From positions 1 to 8,492 of the forward strand of contig JBHGBD010000057.1 in the NCBI GenBank assembly GCA_041946825.1: a stretch of DNA of 8,492 nucleotides. Reading direction: 5' to 3'. The translations under genes were made by a program, and so were the position numbers. Below are positions 1-6,125 of the stretch, one piece after another. The notes below the pieces were generated by a model. The model was given only the letters and a program-made list of their open reading frames with translations, ran no database searches and was not told where the DNA came from. This DNA is from CAZTHM01 sp041946825 (lineage in GTDB: Bacteria > Acidobacteriota > Terriglobia > UBA7540). How positions within the stretch are numbered: the first letter of the stretch is position 1; every line of letters starts with the position of its first letter.

Positions 1-120
1 CCGCTGAGGGCCAACCAGGCACCTCAGGGGCTAAAGCCCGCTCTTTCTCCGACCTCTATCGGCCCCGATAAATCGGGGCCCTGACGATACTCGCGGAAGG
101 TTTTGCTGCAGCTTCTAGAT
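1..120. repeat. Cluster of short inverted repeats, likely dispersed intergenic repeat
   Basis: Three small inverted repeats sit side by side. CTGAGG (4-9) pairs with CCTCAG (22-27). GGGCT (28-32) pairs with AGCCC (35-39) around an AA. GGCCCCGAT (61-69) pairs perfectly with ATCGGGGCC (72-80), also around an AA. A short stretch around 104-116 (ttttgctgcagct) follows. I recall very similar elements (ggggctaaagcccc, cccgataaatcgggg and a pyrimidine-rich gcagc tail) scattered between genes in acidobacterial genomes; that is recollection, not a search. The element may extend beyond the left edge. An alternative is a terminator for a gene outside the window, but no T-run follows the 9-bp stem. Bases 121-216 show no gene or obvious signal. 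Confidence 0.55.
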
Positions 121-216
121 ACACCTCGCAAAACACTTGGGCAGCGCGGGCACAGGGACTGAGTTGTCGGGGCGAGGGGAATCAGCAGGAGTCCGGGTTC
201 ATCCTTCCAGGTGCGA

Positions 217-248
217 GGCGGAGGCCGCCGGTCGCGGCCGCCTCCGCC
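217..248 (-). terminator. Bulged GC-rich hairpin after the PPK2 gene
   Basis: Eight bases beyond the PPK2 stop, GGCGGA (217-222) pairs with TCCGCC (243-248), and GGCCGC (223-228) pairs with GCGGCC (234-239) around a 5-base loop. This gives a 12-bp stem with a 3-base bulge (240-242). A competing continuous 9-bp pairing is 217-225 with 240-248. No T-run follows on the minus strand, so it is not a canonical intrinsic terminator. Position and strength suggest 3'-end formation or mRNA protection. Confidence 0.45.
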
Positions 249-255
249 GGCAAAC

Positions 256-969
256 TCACACGTGAGCCTCGATCCTGTTCACGACCGTCTTCAGCGCCTT
301 GATGCGCGCCCACCATTTCCAATTCCCTTCGATGATCGTCCAGGGCGCGTAATCGGTGTCGGTCTTTTCAAACATATCCTCCAGCGCTTGGATGTAGTCG
401 TCCCACTTCTCGCGGTTGCGCCAGTCTTCTTCGGTCAGCTTCCAGTTCTTCCAGGGATCCTTCTCGCGCTTCTTGAATCGGTCGAGTTGCTCCTTCTTGG
501 AAATGTGAATCCAGAATTTCACAAGGACCAATCCGTCGTCGGTGATCTGGCGCTCGAACTCGTTGATCTCCTTGTAGGCGCGCTGCCACTCTTCCTTCTT
601 GGCGAATTTCTCGACGCGTTCCACCAGCACGCGCCCGTACCAAGTCCGGTCGAAAATCCCGATGCGGCCGCGCGGAGGCAAACGAAGCCAGAAGCGGCGC
701 AGGTAGTGGTGAGACTTCTCGCCCGCGCTGGGCGCGCCGATGGGGTGAACCTCATAGCCGCGGGGATCGAGAGTCTCCACCAGCCGCTTGATGTTGCCGC
801 CCTTCCCCGCCGCGTCCGCGCCTTCGTAAGCAACACAAACCGCGAGGTTCTTCTCGATGATCTTGCGCTGCAACTTCAGCAGCTTGAACTGGTATTCCTC
901 CAGCAGATCTTCGTATTCTTCCTTCGACTCCAGCTTTTTGTCGAGATCGAGCTTGTCCAGGTATCCCAT
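256..969 (-). CDS. PPK2-family polyphosphate kinase / polyphosphate:nucleotide phosphotransferase
   Basis: A 237-residue cytoplasmic kinase of the PPK2 family, which moves phosphate between inorganic polyphosphate and nucleotides. The Walker A loop is GADAAGKGG (residues 50-58), with K56 expected to bind phosphate. The Walker B region is FDRTWYGRVLVERVE (106-120), with D107 expected to coordinate magnesium. The lid and C-terminal segment has KFWIHISKKEQLDRF (151-165) followed by DPWKNWKLTEEDW (171-183) and WDDY (189-192), typical of the family. The length fits one PPK2 domain, not the duplicated two-domain form. The frame stays open upstream to about 1266, but the ATG at 969 has a good ribosome binding site (GGAGG, 7 bases upstream) and the family N-terminus starts there. 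Whether it uses NMPs, NDPs or both cannot be read reliably from sequence. Function family is secure; the exact class is not. Confidence 0.93.
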   Translation of the reverse strand: MGYLDKLDLDKKLESKEEYEDLLEEYQFKLLKLQRKIIEKNLAVCVAYEGADAAGKGGNIKRLVETLDPRGYEVHPIGAPSAGEKSHHYLRRFWLRLPPRGRIGIFDRTWYGRVLVERVEKFAKKEEWQRAYKEINEFERQITDDGLVLVKFWIHISKKEQLDRFKKREKDPWKNWKLTEEDWRNREKWDDYIQALEDMFEKTDTDYAPWTIIEGNWKWWARIKALKTVVNRIEAHV

Positions 970-1367
970 CCGTTTCCCTCCCCGCTCGGGCCCTCTCGCC
1001 GAAGGCCGAAATCCGTGCCGCTTTACCCGGCGGACCTTCGCCGCTCCCTTATCGCAATGCATTGGAAATTCGAACGAAGGCCACTTTGAGCGGCGGGATT
1101 CTACCAGAACGAAACCAGGGCCGCAAAAGATTTCTCCGGACTTCCCACGCGCGCGGATTTCGGACTTTGGGGCGGAAACCCCGCCCTGGGGCGCCTGCCG
1201 TCGCCGCCTAGCCCTCCAGAATAGCCATTGCGGGGGCGCCAAGGGGCCTAGGCGCGTCCGAAACACCTTGACCTATGCCTCTAGCCTAATAACCGGCGAA
1301 AGGGGCCAGGAAGGGGCGGCAAACGCCAAATCCCGGAAGAGCGGACAATTTGTCCCAGCCAGCCTGG
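970..1367. other. 398-bp intergenic region between PPK2 and TPR genes
   Basis: No gene is supported here. Besides the PPK2 promoter it holds an inverted repeat CGCCTAG (1205-1211) / CTAGGCG (1248-1254) with a 36-base spacer. It also holds a compact palindrome GGACAA-T-TTGTCC (1343-1355), 12 bases past the TPR stop, which may help end that transcript. Open frames crossing the region on both strands lack family signal and are probably GC-driven. The 5' leader implied for PPK2 is about 120 bases. Confidence 0.5.
1098..1126 (-). promoter_or_regulatory. Predicted sigma70-type promoter for PPK2
   Basis: Read on the minus strand, TTGCGG (1126-1121) and TAGAAT (1103-1098) are separated by exactly 17 bases. 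TG one base before TAGAAT makes it an extended -10. Predicted transcription start is near 1091, giving a leader of about 120 bases before the ATG at 969. This would let PPK2 be expressed independently of the upstream TPR gene. Predicted from motifs only. Confidence 0.5.
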
Positions 1368-2396
1368 TTACGGTTCGGGCCGCGGCAGCACCGCCCAGCG
1401 GCTTTTGTTCAAGAATTCTCGGACCAGGGGGATATCTTCACCGGCGCAAAGGATCAGCCGGCAGAAGACCTCGCTCTTGAGGATCTGGGGGTCGGCCTTG
1501 TACGCCTGGGCCAGCGTCTGTTGCGCGGGCTTCTTCTGGCCGAGTTTCCACAACCCCACCGCCTGCAACGCGGTCATGGAAAGCGCGTCGGGATCAATCG
1601 CCAGAGCCTGCGCGCACTCCGCCAGCGAGCTTTCGGCATCACCCTGTCGCCAAAGCACCAGGGCCATCAACCGGTGCCCTTCGGCGGACTTGGGGTTTTG
1701 GGCGAGGATGGCGTTGGCGTCCGCGGCCGCTCCCTCCAGATCGTTCCGTCGCAGTTTCCCAAGCCCCAGTTGCTCCCGCGCCGGGGCGAAATCCGGCTGG
1801 CGGCGCAGGATTCCTTCAAGGATTTCGGTAGCCCGCCGCGCTTCGCCGGCGTTCGTGAGCAATGTCGCCAGACGATATTGGCTGGAGAAGTCCTGAGGAT
1901 CCAGCTCGACCGCTTTCTCGAGGAGGGAGCGAGCCTCGGCAGCCCGCCCGAGTTCCATCGCCAGCCGGCCGAGCACTGCGTAAGCCGGCCCCAGGTCGGG
2001 CGCCGCCTCGATGGCGCGCTGAAATTCCGCCTGGGCTTCCGGCAGCCGCCTCTGAATCAGCCGGAGCTGCCCCAGCCAAAAGTGCGCTTCCGCGTCTTTC
2101 GGGTCAAGCCCAATCGCCTTCTTGAATTGCGATTCCGCCTTGTCTTCTTCACCGACCGCAAGGAAGGCGCGCCCAAGAAAAATCCGGGCGACGGCGCTCG
2201 AAGGAAGACTCTCCACAGCGCGCGTAGCCTCCTCGACCGCCTCTTGGTTCTTCCCCGCCGCCAGGAGTTCCTCCACGCGCACGAGCGCCGGCGGCAACGA
2301 TGGACGGACCGCGTTAACCTGTCCCTGCGCATCTCGGCCGACGGTGAACGCGCTTAAAACGACTAGAAGTGCTGCCTTGACCTTAGCCTCTGGCAT
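1368..2396 (-). CDS. Exported tetratricopeptide repeat (TPR) protein
   Basis: A 342-residue protein made almost entirely of TPRs, helical hairpins that act as protein-binding scaffolds. The N-terminus has basic residues and a hydrophobic run (about 8-19), so it is probably exported; the cleavage site is unclear. Helix-ending prolines fall at residues 65, 99, 133, 167, 201, 235, 269 and 303, exactly 34 apart, so the repeats span roughly 36 to 310. The tail (311-342) has C312 and C317 and ends in a proline-rich stretch. The ATG lies 29 bases after the stop of the OB-fold gene, with only a distant purine tract upstream, so translation may depend on the upstream gene. No catalytic motif is present and the binding partner cannot be inferred. 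Gene, strand and TPR nature are secure; specific role unknown. Confidence 0.9.
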   Translation of the reverse strand: MPEAKVKAALLVVLSAFTVGRDAQGQVNAVRPSLPPALVRVEELLAAGKNQEAVEEATRAVESLPSSAVARIFLGRAFLAVGEEDKAESQFKKAIGLDPKDAEAHFWLGQLRLIQRRLPEAQAEFQRAIEAAPDLGPAYAVLGRLAMELGRAAEARSLLEKAVELDPQDFSSQYRLATLLTNAGEARRATEILEGILRRQPDFAPAREQLGLGKLRRNDLEGAAADANAILAQNPKSAEGHRLMALVLWRQGDAESSLAECAQALAIDPDALSMTALQAVGLWKLGQKKPAQQTLAQAYKADPQILKSEVFCRLILCAGEDIPLVREFLNKSRWAVLPRPEP

Positions 2397-2425
2397 GCCG
2401 CACGCTCGACTGACGCTCTCCGGAA

Positions 2426-2860
2426 CTACGGGGTCACCCGAATCTGCTCGGGCTTCTGAATAACAATCTCCGGCCGATTCCGGTAACTGGTCACCGGCCC
2501 GCGGATCTCAACCTTTCGGCCGGTAAGGGTGCCGAGATCCCCGAACTTTCGCCGGTCAGCGGAAAAGATCACCGCCGTAAACGGGCAAGAGCGGTAGTCC
2601 TGACAGAAATCCAGGAAAGTATTTTCCGCGCGCGACGTATAAACCTTCACGATCCGGCCCGTGATGCATCCGCTCTTGCCCACGCTCGAGGCCGCCTCGT
2701 TGAAATCAACACAGGGGACATCGGAACCTGCCTCGGCTGGACTCGCAGCCGCAACGGGTTGCGCCGCCCGCCGCAGGCCGTGCCGGTAGGCGATCATTGC
2801 GCTGGCCAGCGACGCAACCAGGACGAGCACTAAAACCACGAAGATCTGTCGGCGGCTCAC
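2426..2860 (-). CDS. Membrane-anchored extracytoplasmic OB-fold-like protein
   Basis: With the GTG start at 2860 this is a 144-residue protein: a short basic N-terminus (MSRRQ), one hydrophobic segment (about 6-24) acting as signal anchor or uncleaved signal, an Ala/Pro-rich linker (about 30-48), then a compact beta-rich domain (about 62-143). The domain reads GCITGRIVKVYTSRAENTFL, then SCPFTAVIF, KFGDLGTLTGRKVEIRGPV and RPEIVIQKPEQI, which resembles bacterial OB-fold domains. Cysteines at 50, 65, 86 and 92 all lie on the predicted outer side and could form two disulfides. The frame is open up to a TTG at 2992, but the 44 extra residues look non-coding, have no ATG, and would bury the signal anchor. 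The GTG lacks a strong ribosome binding site, so the start is uncertain. Probably co-transcribed with the TPR gene. Ligand unknown. Confidence 0.78.
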   Translation of the reverse strand: MSRRQIFVVLVLVLVASLASAMIAYRHGLRRAAQPVAAASPAEAGSDVPCVDFNEAASSVGKSGCITGRIVKVYTSRAENTFLDFCQDYRSCPFTAVIFSADRRKFGDLGTLTGRKVEIRGPVTSYRNRPEIVIQKPEQIRVTP

Positions 2861-2924
2861 GAAAACACTCTGAGTCCGGCGCCGCTTCGCATTATCCCGT
2901 AAAGGCCGCCACCGGACTTCGCAG

Positions 2925-2930
2925 AGTATA
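2925..2930 (-). promoter_or_regulatory. Possible -10 element for the OB-fold/TPR operon
   Basis: TATACT on the minus strand is one mismatch from the -10 consensus and would start transcription near 2918, about 58 bases before the GTG at 2860. No good -35 sits at the right distance. If real, it rules out the TTG at 2992 as the start of the OB-fold gene. Confidence 0.3.
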
Positions 2931-3029
2931 GCAATTTCCTTGAGCGGCGATGGCGATTGAAACCGCGGCACGACACGATGTCTTCCGAACAATCGCGAAA
3001 TGTCGTATTCGTCAGCTAAGCAGCAGACT

Positions 3030-3054
3030 CAATTGTTTTCCGCACCGACAATTG
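3030..3054. promoter_or_regulatory. Inverted repeat, candidate operator upstream of kor operon
   Basis: CAATTGT (3030-3036) and ACAATTG (3048-3054) form a perfect 7-base inverted repeat with an 11-base spacer. Centre-to-centre spacing is 18 bases, close to two helical turns. It lies between the divergent OB-fold and kor transcription units, 61 bases before the korD start, and is AT-rich in a GC-rich setting. A dimeric regulator site is plausible; the regulator is unknown. I found no convincing -35/-10 pair for the kor operon in this 255-base intergenic space (2861-3115). Confidence 0.3.
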
Positions 3055-3115
3055 GGCCACAAAATGCAGTCAAGATGGCCGGAGGCCACAGTTTCGGACA
3101 GGAAGCCCGAAATCT

Positions 3116-3430
3116 GTGGGCGATATTACCACCTCCAACGTCGAGATGCCCGAACCACCGGCCAACCCCGCCAGAACCCGCAAGCAGAAAGGCGTTGTAT
3201 ACATCGACTGGAATCGCTGCAAGGGTTGCGGATTCTGCGTGGAATTTTGCCCGCCCAAAGTTCTGGCGCTTTCCGAAAAATACAACTCACACGGCTACCA
3301 CCCTCCTGAGCTCGTCAACGAGGCAGGATGCACGGGCTGTGATCTCTGCGGTCTGTATTGTCCCGACTTCGCGATCTTCGGCACGCGCGTTCCGGTGGCG
3401 ACTCCCGCGGCGGAGGCTGCCAACCCATGA
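3116..3430 (+). CDS. korD: 2-oxoacid:ferredoxin oxidoreductase delta subunit (2x[4Fe-4S] ferredoxin)
   Basis: A 104-residue ferredoxin-like subunit that carries electrons from the catalytic core to external ferredoxin. Two CxxCxxCxxxC-P cluster motifs are complete: C35, C38, C41, C45 (CKGCGFCVEFCP) and C72, C75, C78, C82 (CTGCDLCGLYCP), expected to bind two [4Fe-4S] clusters. The N-terminal 25 residues and the Ala/Pro-rich tail after 90 are not part of the cluster fold. The start is GTG at 3116, with AGGAAG about 10-12 bases upstream; the in-frame ATG at 3146 has no ribosome binding site and is less likely. First gene of the operon; its stop overlaps the alpha-subunit ATG by four bases (ATGA). 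The delta-alpha-beta-gamma order is common for four-subunit enzymes of this family. Confidence 0.9.
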   Translation: MGDITTSNVEMPEPPANPARTRKQKGVVYIDWNRCKGCGFCVEFCPPKVLALSEKYNSHGYHPPELVNEAGCTGCDLCGLYCPDFAIFGTRVPVATPAAEAANP

Positions 3431-4584
3431 AAGCTAATCCCGCCGCGGTGCTGACGGGCGCGCATTTCCTCGATGGTGACCAGGCCTGTTGCGAAGGCGC
3501 GCTGGCAGGCGGCGCCAACTTTGCCGCCGGTTATCCCATCACGCCTTCAACCGAAGTCGTCGAGCGTTTCGCGTCGCGCGTGCCCACCGTGGGCGGCGTG
3601 TTCATCCAGATGGAAGACGAACTCGCCTCCTCGATCGCCATCCTGGGCGCGGCCTGGGCAGGCGCGAAAGTGTTCACGGTGACTTCCGGCCCCGGCTTCT
3701 CGCTGATGATGGAGCACATCGGTCTCGCCGCCATGACCGAAGTGCCCTGCGTGTTCGTGGACGTGCAGCGCGGCGGGCCATCAACGGGATTGCCGACACT
3801 CCCCGGCCAGGCCGACATGATGCAGGCGCGCTGGGGCTCGCACGGCGATTACGAAATCATCGCTCTCTGCCCCAACTCTCCGCAGGAATGCTTCGACCTG
3901 ATGATCGACGCCTTCAACCTCTCCGAGCAGTATCGCCTGCCGGTCCTCTTCATGATGGACGAATGCGTGGGGCACATGACGGAGAAAGTCGTGATCCCTT
4001 CCGCCGACCAGATCGAAATCTTCCCGCGGCGGTTCACTTCCCTGCCGCCTGCCGATTACGAGCCTTACAAACCCGCGGCGGACGGCATCCCGGAGATGGT
4101 CAAGGCCGGAGACGGTTATCGCTTTCATATCACCGGGCTAACCCACGACGAGCACGGCTACCCCGCGATGACCTGGCGCGCGCAGGAGAAGCTGGTGCGT
4201 CGTCTGGTGAACAAAGTCCGCGAGAATGCCGAGCAAATCGTTCGCTACGAAGAGCGCGAGACGGAAGACGCCGACGTCGTGGTAGTTGCCTACGGCATCA
4301 CCAGCCGTGTGGCGCTCAAAGCCGTTCAGATGGCGCGCGCGGAAGGAATTCGCGCCGGCCTGCTGCGGCCCATTGTGGTTTGGCCGTTTCCGGAGAAGCG
4401 CATTCGAGCCCTGGCCGAGAAGGCGAAAGCATTGGTGGTCGTCGAAATGAATTACGGTCAAATGTATTACGAAGTCGAGCGCTGCGCCGCGGGCAAGGCT
4501 CGCACGGAGCTTGTCGAACACGGCGGCGGCACGGTGCACGAACCCGAGGATGTCCTGAAGGCGATTCGCGAGGTGGCGCGATGA
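3427..4584 (+). CDS. korA: 2-oxoglutarate:ferredoxin oxidoreductase alpha subunit
   Basis: A 385-residue catalytic subunit, the pyrimidine-binding partner in thiamine pyrophosphate enzymes that decarboxylate a 2-oxoacid with CoA and reduce ferredoxin. The hallmark YPITPSTE lies at 36-43, MEDELAS at 62-68, TSGPGFSLMMEHIG at 86-99, and QRGGPSTGLPT at 114-124. The C-terminal part (about 280-385) is the transketolase-C-like domain, with the GLLRPIVVWPFPEKRI segment. The start is the ATG at 3427, which overlaps the korD stop and has GGAGG ten bases upstream; the longer open frame from 3358 is overlap with korD. Its 3' end overlaps korB by four bases. Features around YPITP and PGQADMMQARWGSHGDYE resemble 2-oxoglutarate enzymes more than pyruvate or branched-chain ones, but substrate is inferred. 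Confidence 0.92.
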   Translation: MKANPAAVLTGAHFLDGDQACCEGALAGGANFAAGYPITPSTEVVERFASRVPTVGGVFIQMEDELASSIAILGAAWAGAKVFTVTSGPGFSLMMEHIGLAAMTEVPCVFVDVQRGGPSTGLPTLPGQADMMQARWGSHGDYEIIALCPNSPQECFDLMIDAFNLSEQYRLPVLFMMDECVGHMTEKVVIPSADQIEIFPRRFTSLPPADYEPYKPAADGIPEMVKAGDGYRFHITGLTHDEHGYPAMTWRAQEKLVRRLVNKVRENAEQIVRYEERETEDADVVVVAYGITSRVALKAVQMARAEGIRAGLLRPIVVWPFPEKRIRALAEKAKALVVVEMNYGQMYYEVERCAAGKARTELVEHGGGTVHEPEDVLKAIREVAR

Positions 4585-5447
4585 GCACGCTGCCGGTCGT
4601 CCCGACCGCCATCAACCCTGTCGAGCCGTTTCTGCGCACGGAGCGCATGCCGCACATCTGGTGCCCCGGCTGCGGCATCGGGACGACGGTGAATTGCTTT
4701 ACGCGCGCGCTGGTCGAATCGAAACTGAACCTGGACAAGGTCGCGATCGTTTCCGGCATCGGCTGCACGGGCCGCGTGGCGGGATACATGAAGTTGGATT
4801 CGTTCCACACCACGCATGGCCGCGCGATTCCGTTCGCGACAGGATTGAAGCTCGCCAACCCCGATTTGACCGTGGTGGTTTACAGCGGCGACGGCGATTT
4901 GATCGCCATCGGTGGAAATCACTTTATCCACGCCGCACGGCGCAACGTCGACCTCAAGATCATCTGCGTCAACAATTTCATTTACGGCATGACGGGCGGC
5001 CAGGTCGCGCCGACGACCCCGGTCAGCGCCACCGCGACGACGACGCCCTACGGCTGCTTCGAGCGGCCGTTCAACCTCCCCTATTTGGCGGAATCCTCCG
5101 GCGCGGTTTACGTGGCGCGCTGGACTTCCTATCACGTTCGGCACATCACCCGCGCCATGGTCGAGGCGTTCAGCAAGAAAGGCTTCTCGTTCATCGAAAT
5201 CATCACCCCCTGCCCGACGCTCTACCTGCGACGCAACAAGCTGGGCGACAGCCTCGACACCATGCGCTACTACAAGCAGAAAAGCGTGATCAAAAACGGC
5301 GCCAGCACCAAAGAGGTCGAAATCGCGCTGGGCGGAGAAATCGTCTGCGGCAAGTTCGTGGACATCGAGCGGCCAACCCTCGGCCAGAGCATGACGATGC
5401 AGCTCGCGAAGTCGCTGGGAGCCCGTTACGCGGGAGGAGGCCGCTGA
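4581..5447 (+). CDS. korB: 2-oxoglutarate:ferredoxin oxidoreductase beta subunit (TPP and [4Fe-4S] binding)
   Basis: A 288-residue subunit that binds thiamine diphosphate and a [4Fe-4S] cluster. WCPGCG (27-32) gives C28 and C31, GIGC gives C62, and ITPCPT gives C211; this spacing matches the four cluster ligands known in archaeal beta subunits. The TPP/magnesium motif runs from GDGD (103-106) to NN (131-132), followed by FIYGMTGGQ. The segment FERPFNLPYLAESSGAVYVARWTSYHVRHI and CPTLYLRRNK (211-220) resemble 2-oxoglutarate-type enzymes. The start is the ATG at 4581 inside the ATGA overlap with korA, with GAGGTG five bases upstream. Overlap at both ends argues for translational coupling and equal subunit supply. 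All expected catalytic residues that I can check are present. Confidence 0.93.
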   Translation: MSTLPVVPTAINPVEPFLRTERMPHIWCPGCGIGTTVNCFTRALVESKLNLDKVAIVSGIGCTGRVAGYMKLDSFHTTHGRAIPFATGLKLANPDLTVVVYSGDGDLIAIGGNHFIHAARRNVDLKIICVNNFIYGMTGGQVAPTTPVSATATTTPYGCFERPFNLPYLAESSGAVYVARWTSYHVRHITRAMVEAFSKKGFSFIEIITPCPTLYLRRNKLGDSLDTMRYYKQKSVIKNGASTKEVEIALGGEIVCGKFVDIERPTLGQSMTMQLAKSLGARYAGGGR

Positions 5448-6013
5448 TGCCGACCCACGAGATCCGCATCGCAGGTTTTGGCGGCCAGGGGGTGATCCTC
5501 GCCGGCATGGTCATCGGCAAGGCCGCGACGCTCTTTGACAACAAATTCGTCACGCTCACGCAGAGTTTCGGCCCCGAAGCGCGCGGTAGCGCCTGCAGCG
5601 TGCAGTTGATTGTTTCGCCGGAACCTATTCTTTATCCCTATATTACGAAACCGGATATTCTCGTGGTGATGTCACAGGAAGCCTGCACGCGCTTCTGCTC
5701 CCAGATCCAGCCCGGCGGCGTGATGCTTTACGAGCAGGACCTCATCACGCCGGGAAAGAAATGTGCCCCCGACGTCCGGCGCTCAGGGATTCCCGCCACC
5801 CGGCTGGCCGAGGAACTGGGCCGCAAGCTCGTCCTCAACATGGTGATGGTGGGTTTTGTCACCGCCATGACTTCCATCACCACCGCCGACGCCGTACGCA
5901 AGGCCATCGCTAGCTCCGTCCCCAAAGGCACCGAGCAACTCAACCTCGCCGCCTTCGAAAAGGGCTACGAATACGGCCGCACGCAGCTTGCCTCCTCCGC
6001 CAGTGCCGCCTGA
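5447..6013 (+). CDS. korC: 2-oxoglutarate:ferredoxin oxidoreductase gamma subunit
   Basis: A 188-residue subunit of the 2-oxoacid:ferredoxin oxidoreductase gamma type, which binds CoA and completes the complex. The N-terminal GFGGQGVILAG (10-20) is the family signature, followed by TQSFGPEARGSACSVQLIVS (38-57) and the DILVVMSQEA segment (near 70-79). Length is normal for the family. The start is the ATG at 5447, which shares one base with the korB stop (TGATG) and has a strong GGGAGGAGG ending six bases upstream. The much longer open frame that runs back to 4661 is overlap with korB in another frame. Last gene of the operon; no strong terminator follows, only two competing weak inverted repeats (6021-6072). 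Confidence 0.92.
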   Translation: MPTHEIRIAGFGGQGVILAGMVIGKAATLFDNKFVTLTQSFGPEARGSACSVQLIVSPEPILYPYITKPDILVVMSQEACTRFCSQIQPGGVMLYEQDLITPGKKCAPDVRRSGIPATRLAEELGRKLVLNMVMVGFVTAMTSITTADAVRKAIASSVPKGTEQLNLAAFEKGYEYGRTQLASSASAA

Positions 6014-6020
6014 AATTCTT

Positions 6021-6072
6021 ACACAGTTATCATTTAGCATACCTTCTGCAACCTCTGTGTTCTCATGAGGTT
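6021..6072 (+). terminator. Weak competing hairpins after korC
   Basis: ACACAG (6021-6026) can pair with CTGTGT (6055-6060) over a 28-base loop, or AACCTC (6050-6055) with GAGGTT (6067-6072) over an 11-base loop; both use base 6055, so they exclude each other. No T-run follows. Termination here is only suggested by position, so read-through into the next gene is possible. Confidence 0.2.
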
Positions 6073-6125
6073 CCGCGAATCCGGTTTGGCCTTTCTCTTG
6101 CCTTTCCTCATACGGGCATGAAGCC

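Noticed and set aside
211..1089. Long plus-strand open frame opposite PPK2
   Set aside because: It is antisense to a clearly conserved kinase and its composition (Leu/Pro/Arg-rich, no motifs) is that of a reverse-frame shadow in GC-rich DNA.
970..1266. N-terminal extension of PPK2 to a 336-residue protein
   Set aside because: The extra 99 residues are Arg/Pro-rich with no family match, the ATG at 969 has a strong ribosome binding site, and the predicted promoter near 1098-1126 lies inside the extension.
1268..1292. Plus-strand TTGACC and TAATAA as a promoter
   Set aside because: The spacer is only 13 bases, and no plus-strand gene follows.
857..1480. Plus-strand open frame across the PPK2-TPR gap
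   Set aside because: Low-complexity Arg/Ser/Pro product, no ribosome binding site, and it overlaps the ends of two supported genes.
1350..2357. Long plus-strand open frame opposite the TPR gene
   Set aside because: The opposite strand encodes perfectly phased TPRs; the plus frame only mirrors their periodicity.
2861..2992. TTG start extending the OB-fold gene by 44 residues
   Set aside because: The extension would place a charged non-coding-like stretch before the signal anchor, and a possible -10 element (2925-2930) lies within it.
3489..4580. Long Arg-rich frame upstream of and in frame with korB
   Set aside because: It overlaps korA in a different frame and is Arg-rich nonsense; korB starts at 4581 with its own ribosome binding site.
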